Assembly: GCA_003116975.1 (NCBI GenBank)
Contig: BGKB01000006.1
Span: forward strand, 372,001 to 436,000
Reading direction: 5' to 3'
DNA length: 64,000 nucleotides
DNA from: Aurantiochytrium sp. KH105
Taxonomy: Eukaryota; Sar; Bigyra; Thraustochytrida; Thraustochytriidae
Positions 9,401 to 18,073 of this stretch are shown here, piece by piece. The notes below the pieces were generated by a model. It had not been told where the DNA came from. It did no database searches and was given only the letters and a program-made list of their open reading frames with translations. Both the position numbers and the translations under genes were made by a program. The stretch's first letter is position 1; every line of letters starts with the position of its first letter.

Positions 9401-11119
9401 AAAGAATCGTTGTCAAGCGAATCAGATGAAGAAATGGAGCCTATGGTGCAGAAAAAGGAGGTCCCTGGCAACGCCGTCCCGCCAGCGATCCGTAAATCCG
9501 CATCGGCGCACCTGGCGTCCTCTTCATCAAGTGCTTCTGCCGCACCAGTGTCCAAACGGCATGCAAGCCCTGGATCGAACCCGCGCTCTATTACCCCTAC
9601 ATTATCAGCGGGAAGGTCTTCCGGCGAATTGGGCAAGCGTCCTCGCGCTCAATCCGCCGACTTTGCGAACTCTGATCCTCTGGGCGATATCGATGTACCG
9701 TCGTATGATGAGAAGGAAGCTTTCAAGCGTCGTCGCTTGCAAAAAAAGGTAGGAGCCAAAGCTTCCAGGAATGAATCGAGTAAAGTGCAGGGAGGGACAT
9801 CTGGCGTGACTCGAATCGGCAGCTCAGCGAGTGCCACATCAGCGAGTGAGATACAGGGAGGGACATCTGGCGTGACTCGAATCGGCAGCTCAGCGAGTGC
9901 CACATCAGCGAGTGAGATGCAGGGAGGGACGTCTGGCGTGACTCGAATCGGCAGCTCAGCGAGTGCCATAGCAACGAGTGCCACATCAGCGAGCATCACA
10001 CCAGCGAACTACAGAGGTGATTATGTCACAGCTCGTGTAGGTAACGGCTGCGCTGACCCGCCGAAGCTTCCGTGGAGAAGGACGAAGCGCAGTCCACTCA
10101 AAATAACGAGCTGGGGCGAAACCTCCAAGGGCGTGTGCGCGATTCGGGCGCCTCGAGGGAGCTGGTATGTGTTTCCTGATGGTTTTCAGTTCGAGTACAC
10201 ATACGCCTTGCCGGACTCGTACTCCCCAGCACCCAAACGTACGCAGGTCATTCTGAGTGGTCTCTTCAGCTATGAGAACGACCGTATCTCCTACAAACTC
10301 TGGGATAGGGACTCTCCCAGCAACGTGGAGGAGAAGGCGACACTCACGGGCCTCTTTGAGGCTGTCGCCACCAAAGCGCTCGGCATCGACGAGCTTCCTG
10401 GTCAGAAAAAGGGTGCCCCGCAACGATTCCGACTCAATGATATTTTGGATGTGGTCATGAAGTCATGGAAGGTCACTCCCAAAGAAGTTGAAGATGCTGT
10501 AGGCTTGGCTTCGAGTCACTCGTCGCGGGCCCCGGCATTGTCGGATTCGCATGCACCGACGCCTGCAGGGACCGATACCAGTCTCAAGAGACCAACTCAA
10601 GGGACTTCTTCGAAGGCTAGTCCTGACGATTCGGGTGATGATCCTGCTGAGCGCAACGCTGTGGAAGCGCTGATGCAATCGCGGACCCCACCCGAGTTGC
10701 CTTCGCAAATTCCGGTTGTTGCAGTCAGTCAAGCTCCTCAAGAAATCGCTGAGAATCGCGAGCAGAAGATACCTAGCAGCACCAGCGCCAACGCCAGCGC
10801 CAGCGCCAGTGCTAGTGCTACCTCTGCCACCGCCACTGGCCAAGACAGCACCTCCCGCAACGGCCCCAGTAGCCAGAGCAGTACAGCGATCAACAACAAC
10901 AAGAAGAAGAACAAAAAGAAGAAGAAGAAGTCCGATAGCAAAAAGCCCGTGGTGTACGAGCTCATCGACGATTCCAGCGCAGATGAGTCAGACGAGTCAT
11001 CATCTGATGGAGACAAGTCAGATGATGGTGACGCAGATTACGATCCCGATGTTGCCAACCCTGATGACTCCGACAGCTCTGGGCTCTCTGACATTGATCT
11101 CCCTGGCGTCAAGGACTAG
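6404..11119 (+). CDS. Large nuclear-type protein with a DUF262-like (DGQxR) N-terminus, 1571 aa
   Basis: The N-terminal 130 residues match the pattern of DUF262, the domain of prokaryotic GmrS/BrxU-type DNA-defence nucleases: Y36-R37-W38 where the family has a YQR..W block, then YHLGTV (77-82), where the family has FLGSIV-like sequence, then DGQHRLTT (D101-R105), the DGQQR nucleotide-hydrolysis motif. A long helical middle follows. There is no clear HNH/DUF1524 nuclease end; the nearest candidate is HIFP at H666. The C-terminal third has three 22-residue tandem repeats (about 1128-1193), a possible folded segment (about 1230-1410), a poly-Lys NLS-like block and a strongly acidic tail. The frame also offers an ATG at 6254, but translation between the two starts is Arg/Gly filler, so I prefer 6404. 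Expression as a nuclear DNA-associated factor is inference. Confidence 0.85.
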   Translation: MKPPPALPTSSFKSLTDLSARGEDLQVAVNGDQIAYRWRSERAMAMLHAFLQEFRKERLESSNFKVEKPLSPKVSYYHLGTVTCFRTSKQSSDVSRLDVLDGQHRLTTVFLITYALCIQASGDEVARNAEQMRKILADILLVRVSANDRRQLPRFFWQSSENLFLRDLFQALCHASLGVSSSVALSEKTPSSANKLTGAWVLQNAIQSSAKHHALVMDLLGSKNDINESSKNIIVNLMSLVAELHRMRVRGETKALQDFAFWVKTRVMINLAVVNDAGMAADFCRQANALQGLPLAPEDHLRMAFQYSTRNIGSTSGEPSAHSQLLKLGILLQPFSREIRSRLLNAALSAINESMSEAEEIAQGVTVSPSRLFLELTRDSSGMYKDLQLLEELRAVTRSMIVVRFPERGSIPPPNLLSENAAHQRKLAQLLAIMTTLRKYFQHLDGVLAFGLKEVKACLDADEAGLAQLRFVSLVARFCLLQVLQPEPWTEFHFIFVARRFLRGVRFALGNKKGFARLAGLLHFTCKHFGISTDMRAEFLKYLSSPTLYVDVCERPGQKQALIFALLLADAELVTPTKVQTRAYATCDFSLEHVDNKAVSGALWFHGLGNLCVIRDDANVSLHNTSFQEKVSFFDPNVGKAKSLIRGPLPGVSWLAKHVVAQSSSHIFPAWGSNHAKDLFTQNLYSICEALRIFTCSNFEMNVFDDRMLKDVGGPPKQMSRGLVTSLFSAGSLVKDPDAARASLDQVIKIAREGLPQTPASLARRPSSWLPWKPTQHFEMVDKLQALHSLASLTNIECAGLLADALDPLLKKTRGKKSSRSSMSLKMLAQEYLGRAQCGDSDAARTLLSFLRAQFSAKVRAQHQLPSGRDDKIGPWKVISLGDVAKISEKDAGIQLVPNFTAEFMLFGLQFMVKLLPHQGNFYIQLWQLNRDGSKARDLGSFPHPDPAQKKLEDVGRNTPDVEMDLLLAHTLHLRNSIPTHHVLVFGRKEVQDAFRKAAKESLSSESDEEMEPMVQKKEVPGNAVPPAIRKSASAHLASSSSSASAAPVSKRHASPGSNPRSITPTLSAGRSSGELGKRPRAQSADFANSDPLGDIDVPSYDEKEAFKRRRLQKKVGAKASRNESSKVQGGTSGVTRIGSSASATSASEIQGGTSGVTRIGSSASATSASEMQGGTSGVTRIGSSASAIATSATSASITPANYRGDYVTARVGNGCADPPKLPWRRTKRSPLKITSWGETSKGVCAIRAPRGSWYVFPDGFQFEYTYALPDSYSPAPKRTQVILSGLFSYENDRISYKLWDRDSPSNVEEKATLTGLFEAVATKALGIDELPGQKKGAPQRFRLNDILDVVMKSWKVTPKEVEDAVGLASSHSSRAPALSDSHAPTPAGTDTSLKRPTQGTSSKASPDDSGDDPAERNAVEALMQSRTPPELPSQIPVVAVSQAPQEIAENREQKIPSSTSANASASASASATSATATGQDSTSRNGPSSQSSTAINNNKKKNKKKKKKSDSKKPVVYELIDDSSADESDESSSDGDKSDDGDADYDPDVANPDDSDSSGLSDIDLPGVKD
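9785..9975 (+). repeat. Three 66-bp tandem coding repeats
   Basis: Three near-identical 66-base units (starts 9785, 9851, 9917) encode a 22-residue repeat with core QGGTSGVTRIGSSAS; the first residue varies (V, I, M). The third unit degenerates into SAIATSATSAS. The few differences are scattered single bases, so the expansion looks recent. Confidence 0.95.
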
Positions 11120-12086
11120 CTTACGAGAATTATTTTATTTGTTTCGTCGATGTAGTCGCGAGAGAAAGGTTGGGCTTTTTATCCTTTCAAGCCTCCTCTT
11201 CGTCGTAACACTGGTAACTCGCCAGGAAGATGATCAGCGCGATTTTACACAACAGCGCAAAATGTGCACAGCGCGCACGTTTCTTCGCCGTCTTCGAGCC
11301 AAGGAATGTTTCCGATTTGCCAGGAAGTTAATCGCTCAACGATCCTTATTTTAGAATGTCAAGGCTTCGGTATTTCCTGATGCTCATTTGTTGCGCATGC
11401 ACCCGGGCATGCACGCGCCGCACTTTTCCACCAAGAAGGCCAACGTACAGAACAGCCCTATCAATCATACCGACTGGATTTGAAAGCTTTCCTGAACGCC
11501 TGGTGGTCATTCTTCATGAAAATGCTCTCTCCATACTGCTCGAGAAGGGAACCAAACCTATCGTCTGCCTCCGCGGTCAACTCTACATGACCGCATGCCT
11601 TAAAACTCAGCTCCGTTTTGCCGGTGCGGTCATGTTCTCTCCGAAGTCCGAGACTGTCCCAAGGCCCAGCTCGGAGCCGCGCTCTTCGTCGCTCTCCCTG
11701 CTCATCTGTGTCCCGCGGCTCGCCGTCGCCTGGCCGCTGCCCGAGAGGGACTCCATGCGGCCGTTCGGGTTCTGCTCGCCGCCGCAAGAAGCAGAACGGC
11801 GAGAGAGGGCGGCCCTGCAGGGCGGCCCTGCAGGGCGGCAGGGAGCGCAGCGCAGCAGACCCGAGAGCGGCGCCGCGGCAGGCGCGCAGACGGCCACTCG
11901 GCGGCGGCAGCGGCGGCGCGCGCGGGAGCCGAGGCGGGCGGCGGAGGCCGCGGGGCCGGGCGGGATCGCGCGGGATCGAGCCGCAGAATTGGAATCGGGC
12001 GCGCGGCAGACCGGTGTGCGCGACCCGCGGGCGGCGCGCGGGGACGCGCGGGCGCGCGGGCGCGAGGCCGCGACGCGGGCGCGAGG
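11120..12086. other. Spacer with possible small gene
   Basis: This spacer lies between the DUF262-like gene and the RhoGAP gene. It contains a candidate small minus-strand gene (11461-11756), a duplicated 12-base unit near 11813-11837 (GCAGGGCGGCCC twice) and GC-rich sequence just before the RhoGAP start. No other coding signal was seen. Confidence 0.4.
11461..11756 (-). CDS. Candidate small two-exon gene, about 79 aa
   Basis: The minus strand has an end with good protein character, GHVELTAEADDRFGSLLEQYG through SSRYD before TGA at 11463-11461. A second frame begins MESLSGSGQATASRG at 11756. A 56-base interval (11599-11654, GT...AG on the minus strand) would join the two in frame to give 79 residues: exon 1 is 11655-11756 and exon 2 is 11461-11598. 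The donor (GTCTCG) is weak and the intron very short, so the splice model may be wrong; the second exon is the better supported half. The family is unknown. It converges on the DUF262-like gene. Confidence 0.3.
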
Positions 12087-13346
12087 ATGATGAAGAGGTA
12101 CTCGAGCGGGAAGAGGGCGTCCGGCGAGCGCGCGACGCTGGTGACCGGGAGGCTCCGCGCGCCGCTGCTGCGCGTCGTGACGGACTGCGTGGACTTCCTC
12201 AAGACGGACATTCCGGAGTTCGTCTTTAGAGTGCCCGGCAGGAAGGAGATCGTGGACGAGCTCGTGGACAGGTACGAGCTCGGGGAGCCGAGCGCGCTGA
12301 CGACCTTTGTGGGCGTCGAGGCCAACGACGCCGCGAGCCTCTTCAAAAAGTACCTGATGGAGACCAACACGCCCATCTTCCTCAAGAGCCAGGCGCAGCA
12401 GCTCGTCCGCGCAGCGACCAAGGTGGACATGACGCAGCCTGCAGAGCCCAGCAAGACGGAGCGAAGGCGCATGGCAAAGTTTAACAAGTCCCTCCGCGTG
12501 CTCACGCGCACGCTTTCGAGCACAAGCGCTGCAACGCTCGCCAAGGTGTTCAATTTCTTACGCTCCGTCGCCGCCGACAAGGACCACACCAAGATGTCCG
12601 TGCACGCACTCGCCATTTGCTTCGCGCCTGTATTTTTCCTGCCTCACTTCTCGGCGCAAGAGGCCACAGCCAAGATCCACGTGGCCATCTTTGTCACCGA
12701 GATGCTGATTTCCCGTGCGGATGCGCTCTTCCCCATGTATAGACGAATCGTCATCGATGACGATCGAATCGGAGGCCGCGGCGGTGGCGATGCCGGCACA
12801 TCTGGATTGGCGCAGCGCGTTTCCATTTCGCGTCGCCAGCAGCAAGTTCTTTTGGAGGGAATCCCACGAAGGCGAGCCACTGTCAATGCCGCCACTTTTG
12901 AACACCAACATGGCGCAGATGCTCTCAAGGGGGTCTCTTCTGTGCGGACCGCACAGCGGGTTGCGCGGCCGAGCAGGCCAGAAGACCCCGTGGGTAGCCA
13001 GGCGAGCTGTGAGGAGGAGGACTCCTCGACGGAGTCGACGACAGACCAGGCGCTGTCCTTGACGGAGTCTCGCCGCCGACTCTACACGCGCTCTGTGGAC
13101 GCTCGTGGAAGGCCAGACCGCGTAGATCATACGCGGACAAGTTGGTTGCACGAGCTCTCGCCCTTTCGGAGCAGCGAGATTCGTGATCTTCATGAGCGTG
13201 TCTCGCGGAAACGCATGAGCGCCAGGCCGCGACCTCTCTTTGAACTCGATGAAGAGCTCAGCCCTGAGCGTATCCATAACGACGGTGACGGCGTCGACAA
13301 CGACGAGGAGGGGGAGCGAGACGAGGAGGATCGCCACTCACCATAG
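12087..13346 (+). CDS. RhoGAP-domain protein, 419 aa
   Basis: Rho GTPase-activating proteins switch off Rho/Rac/Cdc42. Residues about 20-225 match a RhoGAP domain: FVFRVPG with the candidate arginine finger R48, a VDRYELG segment, NDAASLFKKYLMETNTPIF (normally the DVASLLKxYLRELPEPL block), a long helix with KVFNFLRSVA, and the signature KMSVHALAICFAPVFF (about 172-187). The remaining 190 residues are Arg/Ser/Glu-rich and look disordered, ending in a strongly acidic tail. Two tandem ATGs (12087 and 12090) are possible starts. The protein is short for a RhoGAP and lacks visible targeting domains such as PH, SH3 or BAR, so its membrane recruitment is unclear. Confidence 0.85.
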   Translation: MMKRYSSGKRASGERATLVTGRLRAPLLRVVTDCVDFLKTDIPEFVFRVPGRKEIVDELVDRYELGEPSALTTFVGVEANDAASLFKKYLMETNTPIFLKSQAQQLVRAATKVDMTQPAEPSKTERRRMAKFNKSLRVLTRTLSSTSAATLAKVFNFLRSVAADKDHTKMSVHALAICFAPVFFLPHFSAQEATAKIHVAIFVTEMLISRADALFPMYRRIVIDDDRIGGRGGGDAGTSGLAQRVSISRRQQQVLLEGIPRRRATVNAATFEHQHGADALKGVSSVRTAQRVARPSRPEDPVGSQASCEEEDSSTESTTDQALSLTESRRRLYTRSVDARGRPDRVDHTRTSWLHELSPFRSSEIRDLHERVSRKRMSARPRPLFELDEELSPERIHNDGDGVDNDEEGERDEEDRHSP

Positions 13347-13410
13347 CCTGCCAGTCGCCAAAGGCCGACTCTGGCGCCTATTTATCTGTCTGCATCGACC
13401 CGAGACCTCG

Positions 13411-13446
13411 CCAAACCAACGAACCAACCAACCAACCAACCAACAA
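13411..13446. repeat. CCAA tetranucleotide array
   Basis: About seven tandem CCAA/CGAA units shortly after the RhoGAP stop codon. Confidence 0.85.
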
Positions 13447-13942
13447 CCCTCATCCCTCATTCCCTTTTCATTAAAAAATGCAGTGCAGTGATGATCCCAG
13501 TATGTTGTTTCTTTGTTTTTCCTTCATCATCTTGCTCCAACACCTCTACTGCGCCTCCAGCTCTTGCTGCTCCTGCTGCTCCTGCTGCTGCCACTGCCAT
13601 TGAGCGCATCGACGCTTCACAGGAAGACAAGTTTGCTTGCTTGTTTGCTTGCTTGATTGGCTTCCTCAGCTATAAATAGCGAGCGACCAGCCCGCCAGCG
13701 ACAAAAAAAAAAAAGGCTAGTCGGCCTGCCGCCTGACGACTCCAGCCTGAGCTTTTACTCTTCCTTGCATGCTGGACGCTGACCGGGTCTTCAGCGAGAA
13801 TGCAATGTTCGCGGAGCCTGCCGGCTGCTCCGCGAATCCCGCTGAGCGCAGTTGCACGTAGCTATACCGCGCTTTCCTCCGCCCGCCTTCCGGCACCTTC
13901 GCCGTGCTTTGGCATCAAGCACGAAAGCACTCGGCTTGCTGT

Positions 13943-13997
13943 TGCTTGCGTGCTTGCTTGCTTGCGTGCTTGCTTGCTTGCTTGCTTGCTTGCTTGA
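13943..13997. repeat. CTTG tetranucleotide array
   Basis: Tandem CTTG units interrupted by two CGTG steps, in a non-coding spacer. Shorter relatives occur near 13631-13652 (CTTG/TTTG) and, as AAGC, near 25553-25572. Confidence 0.85.
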
Positions 13998-14459
13998 AGC
14001 TCGTACGCCACGTTCGTTTTCCGGTCTCACATTCCTCGCTTCATCTCGCGGCAGGCAGCGACAGCGACTGCAATCTCCAGGCAGAAGAGCCGCCGCTTCG
14101 TTGACCTGCTTGGGGCCAGCTTGCGCTCACCAGTGGGACCGTTCACGACGAACGAACGTGCGCAGGACCGCCAGCCGCCGGCGCGACGTGGCGGACGACA
14201 GGCAAGCAAGCGAGCGGGCGAGCAAGCGAGCAAGCTTGCAGCCAGCCTCGTACGCTCGAGTGTCGCGACCGCGCACCGGGCTGCGGCCCGTCGCGGCTCA
14301 GCTGACCGCAGCGCCCGCCCGTACGCCTCCACAACCACCTGCACCGGTGAGCGACAGCTTGTCGGGGACGATTTCGATTTGCAAAGACGACCGACATCCC
14401 GCCGGCGGGAGGAGAAGATGCAGAGGCCCCAGCACGTGCAGCGCCACCGAGCATCGGGG

Positions 14460-14530
14460 CCACGCCACGCCATGCCATGCCATGCCTCGCCACGCCATGT
14501 GATGTGATGTGATGCCATGTGATGTGATGG
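14460..14530. repeat. CATGC then TGATG short tandem repeats
   Basis: A run of CCATG/CCACG pentamers passes directly into tandem TGATG pentamers, giving many CATG palindromes in 70 bases. Confidence 0.8.
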
Positions 14531-14862
14531 GCAGCAGCAGCTGCAGCACCGGCGGCATGTGCAGAACAGACGATGGCGCAGCACGTGCAGGCAGTGAGTG
14601 GAGCGAATCTGGGCTCAGCGGCCGCGCGGCCCTCGCTTGGAGGTTGGCGTCGAGGAGGAAGACGTGGGCGAGAATTCGGTGGAGCGGAGCGGAGAGAATG
14701 CTGGCGGAAGGAAGTCCATCCGTAAGCACGACAGCGAAGAAGCAGGGAGCGCGAAGCTGGCGAAAGGAAGAGCAGCTGAGCGGTGAGCAAATCCCGATTG
14801 AGACCTGCATGCAGCGATTGCGCCAAAAAAGCGCGGTGTGGACATAAGCGGGCCTGAGCAAG

Positions 14863-15651
14863 ATGTGGATGCGTCCGGAGGAAAACCGGGTGGAGATTGA
14901 AGACTTTCTGCTCGAGACTTTTCCCGGCGAGCGTGTCGAGATAACCTTTCCCAGCCGCGCAGGCGAGCTGCGCGCAAAAGAGGAAAACAGTCAGCGACGT
15001 TCGCTTTACTTTCGCCTTTGTGTCAGCCTCGTGCCCCTCGTCTTTGGCATTCTCATGTTTCTGCGAGTATTTCAAGGCGATTATGAACCCTTTGCGGGCG
15101 GTGTCCTCCTTGGCGTAAGCTTTTTGACGGCCTCAGTAGCCTCTCTCACCTTTGCAGCATACAAGCGGAGAGAGTTGCGTCCCGCGGAGGAGGCCCCGAT
15201 TATCGACGAGTACCTTGGCATCACTTCGGATGCAGAGGTCCTCATTGCGCGGACCCACGCGATACGAGAGACGACCACATATTCGGTGCCCGTGAGCAAG
15301 GTCCACGTCGAGCTCGTGACCGAGGACGAGTCGGACGTCGAAAAGCGCGAGCTCGATGTCCGCGTAAAATGGGACGATGAAAATGACCAAATGCGCGAGC
15401 TGCTGATCTATCCCCTTGACCCTGCTGGCTTTGTCAAAGAGGTTCGCTCTCGCATGAGCGACCTCCATGCTGGCCCGCAGGCGCATCACAGCCCTCGTCA
15501 TCACCACCACCATCACCATCATCATGATGGCCATCCTAGCGACGAAGACCAACATGACCGTCATCGCCGAGACGAAAGCGAGAGTCCCGTCTCGGAAGAC
15601 GATGTCATGAAGTCCAGCATCGTCGTACCCATTGAAGATGGGTCTGTATAG
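14863..15651 (+). CDS. Two-TM membrane protein with polyhistidine tract, 262 aa
   Basis: The N-terminal 48 residues are hydrophilic. Two hydrophobic segments (about 49-70 and 78-100) are separated by a short loop, QGDYEPFAG, giving a hairpin with both ends on the same side. A roughly 100-residue mixed charged domain follows (VPVSKVHVELVTEDESD ... LLIYPLDPAGFVKEV), which looks beta-rich. The tail has nine consecutive histidines (about residues 210-218) and then Asp/Glu/Arg/His-rich sequence. The His run might bind metal, but that is speculation. I do not recognise the family. An alternative start lies two codons downstream at 14869. It converges on the IQ/RING-IBR gene. Confidence 0.75.
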   Translation: MWMRPEENRVEIEDFLLETFPGERVEITFPSRAGELRAKEENSQRRSLYFRLCVSLVPLVFGILMFLRVFQGDYEPFAGGVLLGVSFLTASVASLTFAAYKRRELRPAEEAPIIDEYLGITSDAEVLIARTHAIRETTTYSVPVSKVHVELVTEDESDVEKRELDVRVKWDDENDQMRELLIYPLDPAGFVKEVRSRMSDLHAGPQAHHSPRHHHHHHHHHDGHPSDEDQHDRHRRDESESPVSEDDVMKSSIVVPIEDGSV

Positions 15652-15892
15652 TCTATTGACAAGACGTGTCCCTATAATACCTGTGTCTGACCATAAAATT
15701 GCAACAGTGAATCGAAAGTAAGTAGCAAAGTAGTTTGTTTCCTTTGGTTTCTTTTCTTGTGCAATCTGACGTTGTCGGTGAAGTGCACGTCTCGAAACAT
15801 CGCTTTCTTGACGTGAACCCCATCAAGACCGGCGTAGTCTCAAGGATCAAGAGTTTCTATTTTTAGGTTTTTCATCAAAACTTTTTATATGC

Positions 15893-17563
15893 CTACGCAA
15901 GCTCGTTCATCGAGCGAGCTCTGAAAAGCTCGACAGCTGCAGTCGGTGAGAGCGCATCGACATTCCATGAGAAAAAGTGTCCACATTTGCAACGCATACT
16001 ATGGCATCCCCTACTTTTCTGAATAAGCACATTACAAAGAGGGCACACTCGCATTTCTATCACAATCCTTCGCCATGTTTCATCCCCCGCTTCGGAGAGT
16101 GCCAAAAGTCGCGCCGCGTGAAGCTGGCGACGCTTCTCAATTGCCGCAGCATGGTCCTTCACGCCCAAAATCTCAGTGAGCTTCTTGGGGGGAAATGTGG
16201 ACTTGCATTGCACACCTGGGCATTGTACCTCGAATCTTCCAGCTGTGAATTGGTGTCGCGCATGCAAGATCAAACACTTTACGCACGCAGACGGGTGAGC
16301 ACACTTCGGGTCAAGCTTCTGTGTGCACGTGCGAGGCACAGCTTGCAGACAAACGGGACACTCTTGACGGCACCGAAAGAGAAATTTAAGCACTGCGTTT
16401 TGGATCATGTTTGCCGCAAGCTTGACCACGAGTGACCTGGCAGGAATCTGACAAAATGGCTTCTCCGAAGAACGCAGACCCACGAATGTACACGCAAGGT
16501 TATCTGGCGCATCTTGCAGATTAAGGCTGTACATGAACTGGCCCTGGAGGCGGAACACGATTCGTCCCGAGCTTTCGACTGAGAAACAGGACCCCACCTG
16601 GTTGATCAATCCGTCTAGCTGACGCGTGCGAACAGCCTGGCCCGCTGCATTCGTCACCTCAATTTCATGGTCGATACCGAACACAAAAATCGTTTTCCTG
16701 TTCTCCTGGGCCTGTTGTTGTACTCGCTCCTGTGCTCGAGAAGTCGCCGCAGACGTATTCAGAAAAGCAAGAGAGGGAAAGGCATGCTTTGCAGACTCGA
16801 GGTCCAATAGCTCACGTAGCTGTCGTTTGTTTCGATTCAATTCAATGTTTTGCAGCACGATCCACTTTCCTTGGAGCACTCGCCGAGCGAATGCTGCGTA
16901 CTCATTCAGATGCTCCCATGAGACCACCCGCTCCAGTGTCTCGAAATTCACATATGCTCGACAGCCTGAAGTGCGGCAGTGCACGATTTTCTCCAGCAAT
17001 GCCTCCTCGTCGTTGCTCAAGATCTCAGAGACGTGCGCTCTTGTGCAAGCCCAACATGTTCTGTGGGAGTGCGTCTTTGAGCATTTTGTCGTGTGAAAAG
17101 CAGGCGTTACTCCAAAGCATTCGTTGCACGCCACCATCCTCCCCGCAATCCACCCGCGAACTATAGCTTGGATCCGCACCACGGCTCTGCCGACTTTGCG
17201 CACATGAGCAATCAGCACAGGCCTTATCCTGGCAATAGCCGCCTTTCGCCGCCGCTGGCGTATTTCTTTCCACCATATCTGAACCTTTCGTATGCTAAAG
17301 CAAGGCACATTTGCAGTGACGGATATTAGAGGGGGGACCAGAGCGGTTTTGCATACAAGTTCTTGGGTTTCTTCACGAAAGGCCAAAATGTACTTGGCGT
17401 TCTGGGTGACCAGCACCTCGACTTGCGTCTTTGGCGCGATAGATCCCCCGTGAGGGCCCGAAATGTCCGTGAATACGGTAATGTAATAGGCCGTATTATT
17501 TGCTATCGTCACCTCGTCCTTCTTTAGAGCCTGCGTTGGTGTCCGAAAGAATCTGGCAAACAT
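15893..17563 (-). CDS. IQ-motif and RING/IBR-type zinc protein, likely E3 ubiquitin ligase, 556 aa
   Basis: Residues 1-100 form a beta-like region with no zinc ligands. An IQ motif (VRIQAIVRGWIAGR, about 129-142) suggests calmodulin binding. A first Cys/His cluster follows (C147, C150, C161, C170, C173, C196, C201). A second cluster begins CPVC (402-405), then C421, C427, C430, C448, C453. The last is CPLC (507-510), KSRGC520HSMRC525KC527GHFFSW, which matches an IBR/RING2 unit. In RBR ligases a Cys after K-x-x-G accepts ubiquitin, so C520 is the candidate. The usual closing CWxC is replaced by FSWN. Start is the ATG at 17563-17561. It is divergent from the GT41-like gene, and a shared promoter region is likely. 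Confidence 0.75.
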   Translation of the reverse strand: MFARFFRTPTQALKKDEVTIANNTAYYITVFTDISGPHGGSIAPKTQVEVLVTQNAKYILAFREETQELVCKTALVPPLISVTANVPCFSIRKVQIWWKEIRQRRRKAAIARIRPVLIAHVRKVGRAVVRIQAIVRGWIAGRMVACNECFGVTPAFHTTKCSKTHSHRTCWACTRAHVSEILSNDEEALLEKIVHCRTSGCRAYVNFETLERVVSWEHLNEYAAFARRVLQGKWIVLQNIELNRNKRQLRELLDLESAKHAFPSLAFLNTSAATSRAQERVQQQAQENRKTIFVFGIDHEIEVTNAAGQAVRTRQLDGLINQVGSCFSVESSGRIVFRLQGQFMYSLNLQDAPDNLACTFVGLRSSEKPFCQIPARSLVVKLAANMIQNAVLKFLFRCRQECPVCLQAVPRTCTQKLDPKCAHPSACVKCLILHARHQFTAGRFEVQCPGVQCKSTFPPKKLTEILGVKDHAAAIEKRRQLHAARLLALSEAGDETWRRIVIEMRVCPLCNVLIQKSRGCHSMRCKCGHFFSWNVDALSPTAAVELFRARSMNELA

Positions 17564-18073
17564 GGCTGCTCTCCTCAACTTGCGCGACGACGTGCAGGTT
17601 TACTCTGTCACTTTTCGGATGAAGAAGACGCGCTCTGCGTTACAGGTTTGCTCCACCAGCACTTTGGTCTTTTGGCGTGAATTAGTATCCGCGGAAGATG
17701 AAAGCACAAGCAGAAGCGGGCAGAATGCGTAAGATCGACGACGATACGTATGTCGGTCGTCGTTGTCCGGTAAGCCTGTGGCAGGTCGAGGTCAGGGCCA
17801 GCCCGAACAGTTTCTCGTTGGACTCGCATTCGGGGGCCGGCCAGCGGCGAGCCGGCGGTCGACCACGTGGTGGTCCGGCCGCGAGGGCCCCCTTTCCAGG
17901 CGGGCCACGTCGTCACGTGGGCGCGTTCTCCCTGCTTGGGACGCGCCGCCATGACGTGGTCCACAACGGCAGCCATGCGTCCCCTCGCGGACGAACGCCT
18001 CGCAGATGCTGCACGGAGAGCGACGTGCTCAGAGACGCACTGGGGGAGCGCGAGGACGGGAAGACGAGGGCCA
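17564..18073. other. Shared divergent promoter region
   Basis: About 500 bases lie between the RBR-like gene and the preferred start of the GT41-like gene. The right part is open in the GT frame (ATGs at 17951 and 17975), so the true 5' end of that gene may lie inside this interval. Confidence 0.45.

Larger units (their letters stand above)
13347..14862. other. Spacer rich in simple repeats
   Basis: Between the RhoGAP and two-TM membrane protein genes lie 1.5 kb with CCAA (13411-13446), CTTG (13943-13997) and CATGC/TGATG (14460-14530) arrays and a 12-A run near 13703-13714. The open frames here follow the repeats (Leu-Ala-Cys-Leu periodicity) and I do not consider them genes. Confidence 0.5.

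Noticed and set aside
11356..12090. 244-residue plus-strand frame upstream of RhoGAP
   Set aside because: The latter half is GC-driven Arg/Ala/Gly repetition and the former half is antisense to the better small minus-strand frame.
14143..15075. 310-residue minus-strand frame
   Set aside because: It crosses CATGC repeats and the antisense of the two-TM protein gene; composition is that of a shadow frame.
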